Assembly: GCF_026341825.1 (NCBI RefSeq)
Contig: NZ_JAPENY010000001.1
Location: 2,108,001-2,172,000, forward strand
Reading direction: 5' to 3'
DNA: 64,000 nt
Source: Streptomyces sp. NBC_00620
GTDB lineage: Bacteria > Actinomycetota > Actinomycetes > Streptomycetales > Streptomycetaceae
In this document: piece by piece, positions 49,669 to 58,036 of the stretch
Layout: every line of letters starts with the position of its first letter
How positions within the stretch are numbered: the stretch's first letter is position 1
Position numbers and translations under genes: made by a program
The notes under the pieces: model-generated
The model's database searches: none
What the model saw: only the letters and a program-made list of their open reading frames with translations
What the model was told of the DNA's origin: nothing

Positions 49669-50967
49669 TCAGTTCCCTGTACGGGCGCGCAGCCTTCGCC
49701 TGAGGGCGCCCAGTGTGCGGCGCGCCTTGGAGACGGTCGCGCCGGCGAGGTCCCCGGCGGTGTGTACGGCCGCGCTCAGGAAAGCGGTGGCGGGCTGCCT
49801 GGGTGCGGTTCCGCCGTCGCGCGCGTCCAGGAGTTCCTGGAAGAGGGCGGCGCACTGTGCGGCGATCGGCTCGGGGTCGTACCGCATGCCCTTCGACAGG
49901 GCTTCCCGGCCCATGAGTTGGCGCCGTTCCGGGTCGTCGATCAGTTCCAGGAGCGCTTTGGCCAGGGCGTCGATGTCGCCGGGCGGCACCAGCAGGCCGT
50001 CCACCCCGTGGGTGATGATCTCGCGCGGGCCGTGCGGGCAGTCGGTGCTCACCACGGGCAGACCCACCCGCATGGCCTCGACGATGGCCATGCCGAAGGA
50101 CTCCATCCGTGAGGACAGCACCAGGATCGACGCCTTGGCCATCTCCGGTTCGACGGGGGTGACGTTGCCCAGGAAGGTGATGCTGTCGGTGAGCCCCAAC
50201 TTCTTCACCAGTGACTTCAGTTCGCGGTCCTGCGGCCCGATGCCGCAGATCCGCAGTCCCCAGTCCGGGCGCTCGGCCACGACCTGGGCGAAGGCCCCGA
50301 TCAGGTCCTGGTAGCGCTTCACCGGAGCGGTCCGGCCGACCGCGATGATCTGCGGGGCGGAGCCGTCGGAGGGGGCGATGCCCGGATCGGGGATGCTGTT
50401 GGGGAGGGTGGAAATCCGTACGCCCGGCAGCCACATCCGCCTGCGGTACGCCTCGGCATCGGCGTGGGTGGTGGTGGTCACCGCGTCGAGCCGGCGGTAC
50501 ACGCGGCGCAGCGTGAGGTTGAGCTGGGACGGGTGGGCGTCGAGCGACAGGTGTTCCTGGCCGACCTTTATGACGTGGGCCGGGGCCTGGCGGGCGATGT
50601 GCACGTTGAGTCCGGGGCGGGTGCCGACGACGACGTCGGTATCCAGTTCGGCGAGGAATTCGCCGATTCGCCGGTCCGTCAAAGCGCTGTACTGGTGATG
50701 CCGGTGGTCGCTGCGGGGGAAGTCGTCGGCGGGGAGCTCGAATTCAGGGTGTTCGCCGTCGTATCCGGGGCTCTTCTTGTCGGTGTCAACGAGATGCCGG
50801 AGGTGTACGCGTTTGTCATAGGTGAAGCGGGGGATTTTGCGATGCCGAAAGACGGACACCACCTCCACCTCGTGACCCAACTCGGCAAGCGCGCCTGAGA
50901 GGTTGCAGGTCGTGCGGATCGTCCCGCCGACGCCGTAACCGTTGTGGATCAGAAAAGTGACGCGCAT
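49669..50967 (-). CDS. GT4-family glycosyltransferase
   Basis: 432 residues with the GT-B fold. The N-terminal MRVTFLIHNGYGVGGTIRTT holds the glycine loop; the C-terminal half has IIAVGRTAPVKRYQDLIGAF, LRICGIGPQDRELKSLV, the E-x7-E motif in SRMESFGMAIVEAM, and DCPHGPREIITHGVDGLLVP. The last motif is typical of transferases acting on teichoic-acid-like or polyol phosphate chains and of some capsule enzymes. The C-terminal 40 residues are basic and may touch the membrane. It is convergent with the esterase, nine bases apart. Confidence 0.88.
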   Translation of the reverse strand: MRVTFLIHNGYGVGGTIRTTCNLSGALAELGHEVEVVSVFRHRKIPRFTYDKRVHLRHLVDTDKKSPGYDGEHPEFELPADDFPRSDHRHHQYSALTDRRIGEFLAELDTDVVVGTRPGLNVHIARQAPAHVIKVGQEHLSLDAHPSQLNLTLRRVYRRLDAVTTTTHADAEAYRRRMWLPGVRISTLPNSIPDPGIAPSDGSAPQIIAVGRTAPVKRYQDLIGAFAQVVAERPDWGLRICGIGPQDRELKSLVKKLGLTDSITFLGNVTPVEPEMAKASILVLSSRMESFGMAIVEAMRVGLPVVSTDCPHGPREIITHGVDGLLVPPGDIDALAKALLELIDDPERRQLMGREALSKGMRYDPEPIAAQCAALFQELLDARDGGTAPRQPATAFLSAAVHTAGDLAGATVSKARRTLGALRRRLRARTGN

Positions 50968-51054
50968 ACGCGTAGTTCCCCCGTTGAATCCGTGCTCCCC
51001 GCAGGCTTCACGCCCGCCCCCGAACGTTGGATCTTAGCGCGGCCTGTGGGGTAT

Positions 51055-51144
51055 CTGTTCGTGAGCGATCTGCCCGCGAATGTTCTGCCCTCGAATGTTC
51101 TGTTCGTGAGTTTTCTGTTCTTGAGGGTTCTGTTCTTGAGGGTT
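51055..51144. repeat. Six 15-bp tandem repeats, pentapeptide-like on the reverse strand
   Basis: Units of the type CTGTTCTTGAGGGTT step by 15 bases. Read leftward they translate as TLKNR, TLKNR, KLTNR, TFEGR, TFAGR and SLTNR, a pentapeptide-repeat rhythm, within a 78-codon frame (50949-51185) that lacks other support. It may be a fragment of a pentapeptide gene or simple slippage DNA in the promoter of the glycosyltransferase. Confidence 0.6.
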
Positions 51145-51223
51145 CTGAAAGGGGCAGGTCTCGCCGGGGGAGAGTCGGTGCGCACATCCCGGGTTCGCTG
51201 GACATCCGGTGCCCAGTCGGCGC

Positions 51224-52180
51224 CTAATGCTCCGGCTTTTCGCGTTCGGACAGCGGCGGAAGGTTCCGTCGTGGTGTCCCGACCGGCTCGGCGTCCGGCG
51301 CGAGTTCACCGCGGGCGCGACGCCAGCCCGCCCGGGCTCGCGGATGGTAGCGGCGGTCGTGCGGTACGAGCTTGAACACAGAGTTGATCACCTGGCAGGC
51401 CCTGCGATGCCGCCGGGCGTCGCGCCCCGACCAGGTGAAGCCGAGCAGGTCGCGGACCTCCCCGTCGTACAGCCCGACGGTGAACCAGACGAAGGTCCGC
51501 CCGATCAGCGCGCCGACCGGACGCCACACCGCGTTCGGCAGCCACGGCAGAAACGGCGGCCTCGCGATCCCGGTTATGTCGAGCACGTCCCGGGTGGCCT
51601 TGTTGTCCTCCAGGACCTCCGCGCACATGTGCTTCCAGTAGAGCTGGAAGTCCTCCCAGCTCTCCGGCACCGGCCGCATACTCATGCCGTACATCCGGTA
51701 CCACTGCACATGCTCGTCGAACAGCCGGCGCTTCTCCGCCTCACCGATGCCACCCGCGAAGTGCTCCGCGATCAGGATCGTGCTGACGAAGAACGTGGAG
51801 TGCGCCCAGTAGTAGGTGTCAGGGTCCAGCGCGTGGTACCGGCGGCCCTGGGCATCGACGCCCCTTATCCGGTCGTGGTAGCCACGCACCTCGAGCGCGG
51901 TCCGCCGCGCGCGCGGGCCGTCGTAGACGACTCCACTGATGGGATAGAGCGAGCGGAACAGCCGCTGCCAGCGCTCCTCGAAGAACCGCGAGTGCTCTTC
52001 GACGCCTGCGCCCAGCCCGGGATGCATGTTCTGCATCGACCCCGCCCACAACGCGGTGAGAATCCCGCGCCAGTCACCGAGATACTTCCAGGTCAGCGAC
52101 TCAGGCCCGAGCGGCTCCGGCGGCTCGTCCACTAACTCCCGTTCCCCATGCGGCATTTGACTGATCGAGTCCATGCTCAT
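51224..52180 (-). CDS. MpaB-type oxygenase (DUF2236)
   Basis: 318 residues of the latex-clearing/MpaB oxygenase family (b-type heme). Landmarks in order: LTWKYLGDWRGILTALWAGS, then MHPGLGAGVEEHSRFFEERW, then YHDRIRGVDAQGRRYHALDP, then YYWAHSTFFVSTILIAEHFA with a conserved histidine, and RMYGMSMRPVPESWEDF. Members oxidise diverse lipids or prenyl chains. No signal peptide is seen. The start is chosen at the ATG at 52180; a second ATG two codons later is possible. It is a single gene. Confidence 0.85.
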   Translation of the reverse strand: MSMDSISQMPHGERELVDEPPEPLGPESLTWKYLGDWRGILTALWAGSMQNMHPGLGAGVEEHSRFFEERWQRLFRSLYPISGVVYDGPRARRTALEVRGYHDRIRGVDAQGRRYHALDPDTYYWAHSTFFVSTILIAEHFAGGIGEAEKRRLFDEHVQWYRMYGMSMRPVPESWEDFQLYWKHMCAEVLEDNKATRDVLDITGIARPPFLPWLPNAVWRPVGALIGRTFVWFTVGLYDGEVRDLLGFTWSGRDARRHRRACQVINSVFKLVPHDRRYHPRARAGWRRARGELAPDAEPVGTPRRNLPPLSEREKPEH

Positions 52181-52374
52181 GCTCAGACCATGCCCGTCCG
52201 TGACGGATTCCGGAAGCTTGTGCGGCCGCCTGGGCCTCGGGGCGGATCGGCCAGGCGGGCAACGTCGAAGGGCTCCGCTGCGAACGGTGGGGCACTGGCG
52301 GGGGTGTTCACCTGGGTTCATGGGCGGCTGGCCCATGGGTGCGACTCGGCTCCTGGAGCGGAGGGCCTTCGGGG
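52181..52374. other. Intergenic region with worn copies of known elements
   Basis: At 52263-52293 a degraded form of the tRNA-Ser-linked terminator (CGTCGAAGGG ... GCGAACGGTGGGGC; compare 60165) is visible, and at 52306-52325 the phrase GTTCACCTGGGTTCATGGGC, which recurs at 58974 with one change. These suggest past copying between the two ends of the 52-60 kb region. Confidence 0.45.
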
Positions 52375-52659
52375 CTACAGACCCCGAAGCGCCTGATAGA
52401 GATCGTCGTAGGCGCTCCAGCAGCCGATACTGCCGTCGTCGTTCAGACTGCCCATGTACCAGTCGTCGTCGTTGACCGGCTTCACCAGACACAGCCCATG
52501 GAACCCCAAGACGATCTCGGGGCAGAGCCGTTCATCCTGCGCCGGCCAGCCCAGCCAGATCACTACGCGATCGGCGTCGAGAGCCGTGGCCTCCTGATCG
52601 CCGGACACCTTGCGGATCTCTTCCAGAGTCCACCCTGCCGGTAGCTGCCCGCTTGCCAT
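52375..52659 (-). CDS. Hypothetical soluble protein, 94 aa
   Basis: A small acidic protein with many tryptophans (GQLPAGWTLEEIRKVSGDQE, DRVVIWLGWPAQDERLCPEI, DDDWYMGSLNDDGSIGCWSA and closing YDDLYQALRGL). The strand-rich pattern with W-Y-x-G-S-x-D-DGSIxCWS resembles small SMI1/KNR4-like or DUF immunity proteins, but I do not recognise a family. It follows the NLR copy B region on the same strand with about 110 bases between. Confidence 0.6.
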   Translation of the reverse strand: MASGQLPAGWTLEEIRKVSGDQEATALDADRVVIWLGWPAQDERLCPEIVLGFHGLCLVKPVNDDDWYMGSLNDDGSIGCWSAYDDLYQALRGL

Positions 52660-52768
52660 CCAACGATGATGCCAGCCGTTGGGGTAGCCGAGTCCGGCGT
52701 TGTTGATGTCAGTTGCGGATGTGAGGAGCGTTCTGGTCGGTAGCTCTATGTGGATCGGTTGCTTGGGG

Positions 52769-54976
52769 TCATTCCGGTTGGTCGGGTGGGTCTGAGGGGT
52801 GCTGAAGGTCAGGGGTGGTTGCTGGGGTTGCTGTATCTGGTTGCTGTACGGTCTGGGTGGCTTTGCGGGCGGTGGCGAGATTGTTGCGGCTGGTCAGGGT
52901 GCTCGGGTGGGTGTCACCAAGGACCTGCTCGTATTGGGTGAGGGTGGCCTCGTACAGGGGGATGGCGCGGTCCAGATCCCCCGCCGACTGGTAGGCGGTG
53001 GCGAGGTTGTTGCGGCTGGTCAGGGTGCTCGGGTGGGTGTCACCAAGGACCTGCTCGTATTGGGTGAGGGTGGCCTCCAGCAGGGGGATGGTGCGGTCCA
53101 GATCCCCCGCCGACTGGTAGGCGAGCGCGAGGTTGTTGCGGCTGTTCAGGGTGTTCGGGTGGGTGTCACCAAGGACCTGCTCGTATTGGGTGAGGGTGGC
53201 CTCCAGCAGGGGGATGGTGCGGTCCAGATCCCCCGCCGACTGGTAGGCGAGCGCGAGGTTGTTGCGGCTGGTCAGGGTGTCGGGGTGGGTGTCGCCAAGG
53301 ACCTGCTCGCGCTGGGTGAGGGTGGCCTCGTACAGGGGGATGGCGCGGTTCAGATCCCCCGCCGACTTATAGGCGAGCGCGAGGTTGTTGCGGCTGTTCA
53401 GGGTGCTCGGGTGGATGTCGCCAAGGACCTGCTCGCGCTGGGTGAGGGTGGCCTCGTACAGGGGGATGGCGCGGTTCAGATCCCCCGCCGACTTATAGGC
53501 GAGCGCGAGGTTGTTGCGGCTGGTCAGGGTGTCGGGGTGGATGTCGCCAAGCTCCTGTTCGTACTGGGTGAGGGCGGCTGTGCGCAGCGGGATGCTGTGG
53601 GCGTCGCGTCCCTGGCGGTACAGGTATTGCGCGGTGGCGTGAAAGGCGTCCGCGGTTTCGGTTGATGCGGGGCTGTGGGGTGGTGTTGATGCGGCGAGGG
53701 CGACCACATGGGGGAGGAGGCGTTCCCACTGTGGGGTGTTCGTGTCCTCGGTGGGTATGGCCTGCCGGATGAGGTGTTCGGCGTCTTGCCGTCCGGGTGG
53801 GTGTCCGTCCGGTCCGGTGGCGGGGCGGTGTTGCAGGACGGTCTGCACGAGGCGGTGGACGCTGATGGCATGGCGGTCGGCGCTGTAGGAGATCATGTTG
53901 TAGGAATGCAGCGCACCCAGGGCTTCGCCGAGCGTGCGGGTGTCGGGGCACAGCGGGGCGAGCAGGGTGCGGGGGATGTCGTCGGGTGCGAGCCAGGCCA
54001 TCGCGTCGAGCAGGGTGACCGCGCGCGGGTTGCGGTGTTCGACGGCGGTCAGGGTGTGGCGCCAGATACGGGCGATGGTGCGCTCGGGATCGATACCGCC
54101 CACGGCGGTGTCCATGACCTGCCCCAGCAGGGTCCTGTAATCGGCCAGCTCGGTTCCGGTCTCGAAGAGGTAGGCGCCCGCCTGTTCCAGGGCCAGGGGC
54201 AGGTAGCCGAGTTCGGCGGCGAGTGCGTCGGCCTCCTCGCGCTGGTGCGGGGTGGGAGTCTGTCCCTCGCCGAGGGCGAGGGTGCACAGCAGACTCACGG
54301 CTGCGTCGGCATCGAGCAGGCCCAGGGGCATGGTGGGGGCGATCGCGTGCCAGCCGGTTGCGGTGCGGCTGGTGGCCAGGTGGTGGCCGTCCGGGAGGGC
54401 GCCGAGGTAGTGGCGCAGGTCATCGGGGTGTTCGACGTTGTCGAAGACGAGCAGCCAGCCGGGGTGCCATTGCAGCCACAGGATGGCCCAGGCCGCCCGC
54501 TCCTGCACGTCCGCCGTTGGAGCCCACTGCGGGCACAGCCGCAGGGCGAGGGAGGCCAGGCCGGTGACGATCTGCTCGGTGGTGGCGGCGTTGAGCCACC
54601 ACACCAGCGTGTAGGTGTGCCGGTGGATGTGGGCGTAGTGCAGGGCGAGGGTGCTCTTGCCGATCCCGCCCAGCCCGTGGATCGCCCGCGTCCCGGACAC
54701 CTGAGTGACCGCCGCCTCCCCCTCATCCGTCAGGAGCCGGCGCAGCCGGGCGAGTTCGTCCTCGCGTCCGACGAAGACCCCGGAGGCCGACCCGGGGAGA
54801 TTCGTCGCTCCCGGCGGCGCGTCCACCGCCTTCGCCCAGCGCACCGCCTCGGCCGGCAGCATCACCACCCGCGCACCGTCACCGGTGATGGCCACCCCGA
54901 CATCGCCGCCCACCCCAATGGACCGCGCACCCGTCGCCTCCACACCACTGCCCCCAGGGGCGGGACGGTCGGTCAT
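52769..54976 (-). CDS. NB-ARC STAND ATPase with TPR array and N-terminal amyloid-type motif, copy B
   Basis: 735 residues, about 90 percent or more identical to copy A outside the repeats. It has the same N-terminal motif (SIGVGGDVGVAITGDG), Walker A GLGGIGKS and Walker B WLLVFDNVE. The TPR array has five full units plus a partial sixth, two fewer than copy A, which accounts exactly for the 84-residue difference. Repeat sequences differ between copies (ALAYKSAGDLNRAIP here), so the sensing surfaces may differ. It overlaps the small effector gene by four bases. The downstream flank matches copy A up to 52740. Confidence 0.92.
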   Translation of the reverse strand: MTDRPAPGGSGVEATGARSIGVGGDVGVAITGDGARVVMLPAEAVRWAKAVDAPPGATNLPGSASGVFVGREDELARLRRLLTDEGEAAVTQVSGTRAIHGLGGIGKSTLALHYAHIHRHTYTLVWWLNAATTEQIVTGLASLALRLCPQWAPTADVQERAAWAILWLQWHPGWLLVFDNVEHPDDLRHYLGALPDGHHLATSRTATGWHAIAPTMPLGLLDADAAVSLLCTLALGEGQTPTPHQREEADALAAELGYLPLALEQAGAYLFETGTELADYRTLLGQVMDTAVGGIDPERTIARIWRHTLTAVEHRNPRAVTLLDAMAWLAPDDIPRTLLAPLCPDTRTLGEALGALHSYNMISYSADRHAISVHRLVQTVLQHRPATGPDGHPPGRQDAEHLIRQAIPTEDTNTPQWERLLPHVVALAASTPPHSPASTETADAFHATAQYLYRQGRDAHSIPLRTAALTQYEQELGDIHPDTLTSRNNLALAYKSAGDLNRAIPLYEATLTQREQVLGDIHPSTLNSRNNLALAYKSAGDLNRAIPLYEATLTQREQVLGDTHPDTLTSRNNLALAYQSAGDLDRTIPLLEATLTQYEQVLGDTHPNTLNSRNNLALAYQSAGDLDRTIPLLEATLTQYEQVLGDTHPSTLTSRNNLATAYQSAGDLDRAIPLYEATLTQYEQVLGDTHPSTLTSRNNLATARKATQTVQQPDTATPATTPDLQHPSDPPDQPE

Positions 54977-55392
54977 GGCCTGATCGTCGTGTTGTCCCCG
55001 GTGACGGCGGTACCGATGGTCTTGGCAGCGATGGACCGCTCACCGGACGCCGTCACGTTCACCGTCTCCCCGCCGACAGGCAGGATCCGGGCCAACTCGG
55101 CCAGCAACTCGGCGTCCTCCCGCAGGGCCCGCTTGATCTGCTGACGCAGGGCGGCCGCCGCATCCTCATCGCCGGGTGCGTCGGCCGTGTCCTGGACCGC
55201 GGCCTCCAGCTCCGCCCGGCCCTGCGCGTCACGACGGCGCCAGACCGCCTGAAGCATGCGCCGCCCCAGGTTCGCCGTGGCGTCCACGGCCGCGTCCTCG
55301 GCCCGGGTCAGGACCGCCACCCCGTACGCACCCACCGCAGTCGTCAGATACGGACCCGCCTGCCCGACCAACTGCACGATCTCAGCACTCAC
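54973..55392 (-). CDS. Small helical effector-like protein with C-terminal amyloid-type (BASS) motif, copy B
   Basis: 139 residues differing from copy A at four positions only (E71D, T101A, A106V, H112N by copy A numbering). The terminal motif ERSIAAKTIGTAVTGDNTT is unchanged, which argues that it is under selection to match the motif at the start of its NB-ARC partner. It is first in the leftward operon; the GTG at 55392 begins MSAEIVQLV. Confidence 0.75.
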   Translation of the reverse strand: MSAEIVQLVGQAGPYLTTAVGAYGVAVLTRAEDAAVDATANLGRRMLQAVWRRRDAQGRAELEAAVQDTADAPGDEDAAAALRQQIKRALREDAELLAELARILPVGGETVNVTASGERSIAAKTIGTAVTGDNTTIRP

Positions 55393-55577
55393 TTGATCCC
55401 CCGACCACTGGCGGCCGACCTCTTGCCGCTCCGAAGGACCAGCGTAGAAACACCGCCCCCTTCACGAAACCAAAACGCCCGAACCGGGCGCGACGGTTCC
55501 CCAGGCTTGTCACAGACGACCGACTCGGTGGCTTGTCGCTGAAACCCAGTTCTGCGGTCGGTCCTGGCTGCGTCAGC
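55393..55577. promoter_or_regulatory. Shared divergent promoter region of NLR copy B and the kinase gene
   Basis: Matches the copy A upstream region from 55393 to about 55503, including the CGCCCG-AAC-CGGGCG inverted repeat (about 55477-55491), then becomes unrelated. The duplicated unit therefore carries its own promoter. Confidence 0.55.
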
Positions 55578-56114
55578 ATGTACGGCAGTAATGATCCTGA
55601 GGCGTTGTGGAGGGACCTGGTGTACGCGGGACGCGAGCCGAGACTGATCTTGCTGTGCGGACTTCCTGGTTCCGGGAAGACAACGCTGGCCAAGCGCCTG
55701 GCGCGCGAGATTCCGGCGGTGCGTCTGTGCCCGGACGAATGGATGGCGGATCTCGGTGTCGACTTGTTTGACGCGCAAACACGCGACCTGCTGGAGAGGC
55801 GTTTTTCCCAGCATGCCCAGGAGCTGTTGAAGCTCGGACAGAGCGTGATCCTGGAGTTCGGCTTCTGGGCCCGCTCTGAGCGGGAGGAGAAGCGCCTCGG
55901 GGCGCGCGCACTCGGAGTTCCTGTCGAACTGCACTACCTTGCGGCGCCGATTGATGAACTGTGCCGCCGCCTCGATGCCCGCAACGGGGAGGGCAAGCGG
56001 GGGACGGCCCCGATCACGCGCGAGATGCTTGAGGAGTACGCAGAGCTCTTCGAGACCCCGAGCAGCGATGAACTCAGCCTGTTCGACGAACCGCCTCCGG
56101 GACGGAGGGGGTGA
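55578..56114 (+). CDS. P-loop kinase of the AAA_33/zeta-toxin-like type
   Basis: 178 residues. Walker A LLCGLPGSGKTTLAKRLARE lies at about 24-43, then RLCPDEWMADLGVDLFD with the acidic substrate/magnesium residue, a lid with SVILEFGFWARSEREEKRLG, and VPVELHYLAAPIDELCRRLD, the order of small predicted kinases that phosphorylate nucleotides, sugars or antibiotics. Zeta toxins and chloramphenicol phosphotransferases belong to the same clan. No antitoxin is adjacent. The frame is open upstream, but ATG 55578 begins the family-like part. It is divergent from NLR copy B. Confidence 0.8.
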   Translation: MYGSNDPEALWRDLVYAGREPRLILLCGLPGSGKTTLAKRLAREIPAVRLCPDEWMADLGVDLFDAQTRDLLERRFSQHAQELLKLGQSVILEFGFWARSEREEKRLGARALGVPVELHYLAAPIDELCRRLDARNGEGKRGTAPITREMLEEYAELFETPSSDELSLFDEPPPGRRG

Positions 56115-56289
56115 CTGCGCCCGTCCGGTTCCGGATGAGGCCGAGCCCCTATGCCACGACTTCAGCTCGCATCCCCCGATCGTGGTCACCCACACGCTTT
56201 CCGACTTGGGGTCTCGCTAGAACGGTCGTGAACGGGGCTGAATGAGAAGGAAATTGAGAAGGGCCGACCCGTTCGTACTTGTTCGTTGG

Positions 56290-56603
56290 CTAGGGCTCGT
56301 TGCTGACTGACGTGGCCCAGTCGCGGAACAGGCGCAGCACTTCCCCGAGGTTGAGCGGGCCGCAGGACGCCTCAAAGACGTCGTCCGACACCTTCGCCAT
56401 CACCCAGTCGGAGTCGCTGCGTTGTACGTCTGTACTCAGGCAGGGACGACCGGACAGCGCCGTCTCCTCGAGATCGATGCGTACTGTCCAGCCTGGGTTG
56501 TCGAGCGTTTCGATCCGAACGCCCCATTCGTGTTCCCAGTCGCCGTCGCACTGGGCTTGGTACCACTGCTCCAGCCAACCGAGTTCTCGCCGGTATCTGC
56601 CAT
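56290..56603 (-). pseudogene. Imm53-type immunity protein with disrupted start
   Basis: From 56586 to the TAG at 56290 the reverse strand reads ELGWLEQWYQAQCDGDWEHE, then WGVRIETLDNPGWTVRIDLE, continuing to GPLNLGEVLRLFRDWA, which I recognise as the Imm53 immunity-protein family (W-Y-xxQCDGDWEH and ETLDNPGW). No ATG, GTG or TTG lies in this frame upstream. The obvious ATG (56603, MADTGE) is in another frame and would join after a one-base loss or two-base gain near 56587. Length is otherwise complete (about 100 residues). Imm53 proteins neutralise polymorphic toxins; no toxin gene is nearby. Confidence 0.75.
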
Positions 56604-56818
56604 GACGGCAGATCGTACGACGTCGTGATCTGGCTCGTACGGGCGTATATGCGTCTGACCCCTCAGCTTGCGAAGCGACGGCGCTCGTGGTGCATCGCCG
56701 CCGTCACCGGCGTTGATTACATCTCTACTGATACATGCTCTCGGGAGCGGCGTACGCCAGGGACCACCCGGGACTCCTGCCAAGCGTGGTTGTCAGTGCC
56801 CGGCCCTAGTGTGCCCGC

Positions 56819-58036
56819 GTGACGACGTTTCGATCCGGCTTCACGCTCTGGCAACTGGTGCAGACGGCACGGGAACTGACTGAGGATGCGCGCGTCTGGG
56901 AGCGCGTCGACGCGGTGCTGCACATCATGGGCGGCCTCGGTGGGACGTACGGCAAGGGCAGGCCCCTGGTGAACGCCTTGGAGGACGTGGCCCAAGAGGC
57001 CATCCTTCAGGGCGACTTCGCATTCGCCCAGCGCTTTCAGCGCTTTGCCGCTTATGCCGGAGGCGAACTGTTCCTCGACATACGGGAGAACTACTACGAC
57101 GACGAGGCCCGACAGCGCAGCGAGAGACACATGCGCAGGATGGCCGCCATGGGCGCTGACAGGGCGGTCGCCGCTCTGGACGTCCTGTGCCGCGACAAGC
57201 CCGACGCAAGCGCCGCCGACGCCCGTGACCTGTTCCGCGGCATAGCCCAGTCCGTCGACCACCTGGGCCTCGGGGACGGCGAGGGAGGGATCCGGCTCTC
57301 CACCAAGGAGGCGAGGCGACTCCAGGAATACGGGCACATGGAAATGGTTCTCCGCAACCTGCCTCGGCCCGCCTCCGCCGAGGCCGCACGGATGATGAGC
57401 GACATCCTGGCCGATGTCGATGCGGGCATGCTGGCCCAGTTGCTCGAACTGAGGGCCAGGCAGGTCGGCTTGACTGCCCTGCGTGCCGCGGTGGAGGCCC
57501 CGGACAGCTCCGAGAGCACCCTCCATGCCTGTCTGAAGAACCAGGAGTGGATCTTCGGCGGAGCCTACGTGGCCGAGCTGGCACGTCGGCAGTACACCCC
57601 GGACACCATCCTCGACATCCCTCTCCTGCGTGGCGACGGCTCCCTCCACGTGGTGGAACTCAAGCGCGCCAACATCAAGGACCTGGTCATACGACGCTCC
57701 GGCCACCTCATGCTGGGCGCCCCGGCGCATCGAGCGGTCTCTCAGGCGCAGAACTACCTACGGGCCATGGACGAGAACCGCCCGAGCATCCTGGCCGAAC
57801 ACGGAGTCGACACCCGCCGGGCGTCGGCGACGGTCGTGATCGGACACCCGCGGTACGTGACCGGGGACGTCACGTCCCAGGAGATCGCGGAGACGCTGCG
57901 AACCTACAACACGCACCAGGCGCGCATTGAAGTGATCACGTACGAGACCCTGCTGGATTCGGCCTCCCGCATGCTGGCCCTGTCATCGGCACGGCAGGAC
58001 GCAGACCCCGACCTGGCCGAGGAGCCCGCCGCATGA
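56819..58036 (+). CDS. Shedu-type defence nuclease (DUF4263/SduA-like)
   Basis: 405 residues. The C-terminal part (about 235-395) is a DUF4263 PD-(D/E)xK nuclease: NQEWIFGGAYVAELARRQYT, catalytic D266 in TILDIPLL, E280-L-K282 in VVELKRANIKDL, then HRAVSQAQNYLRAMDEN and ATVVIGHPRYVTGD. The N-terminal 230 residues are helical and specific to this subfamily; in Shedu proteins this half varies and is thought to sense the phage. The GTG at 56819 starts the frame; no good ribosome site is seen. A 107-residue gene follows with ATGA overlap, unusual because Shedu is normally described as a single gene. Confidence 0.85.
   Translation: MTTFRSGFTLWQLVQTARELTEDARVWERVDAVLHIMGGLGGTYGKGRPLVNALEDVAQEAILQGDFAFAQRFQRFAAYAGGELFLDIRENYYDDEARQRSERHMRRMAAMGADRAVAALDVLCRDKPDASAADARDLFRGIAQSVDHLGLGDGEGGIRLSTKEARRLQEYGHMEMVLRNLPRPASAEAARMMSDILADVDAGMLAQLLELRARQVGLTALRAAVEAPDSSESTLHACLKNQEWIFGGAYVAELARRQYTPDTILDIPLLRGDGSLHVVELKRANIKDLVIRRSGHLMLGAPAHRAVSQAQNYLRAMDENRPSILAEHGVDTRRASATVVIGHPRYVTGDVTSQEIAETLRTYNTHQARIEVITYETLLDSASRMLALSSARQDADPDLAEEPAA

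Noticed and set aside
47957..50434. 825-codon reverse-strand frame across the esterase and part of the glycosyltransferase
   Set aside because: It spans two genes with recognised catalytic motifs on other frames; low-complexity shadow translation.
50949..51185. 78-codon frame with pentapeptide-like repeats as a gene
   Set aside because: No ribosome site, flanks not repeat-like, and only six units; listed as a repeat instead.
55578..56114. True zeta toxin of an epsilon-zeta module
   Set aside because: No epsilon-type antitoxin gene is adjacent and the protein is shorter than zeta; called a P-loop kinase of the same clan.
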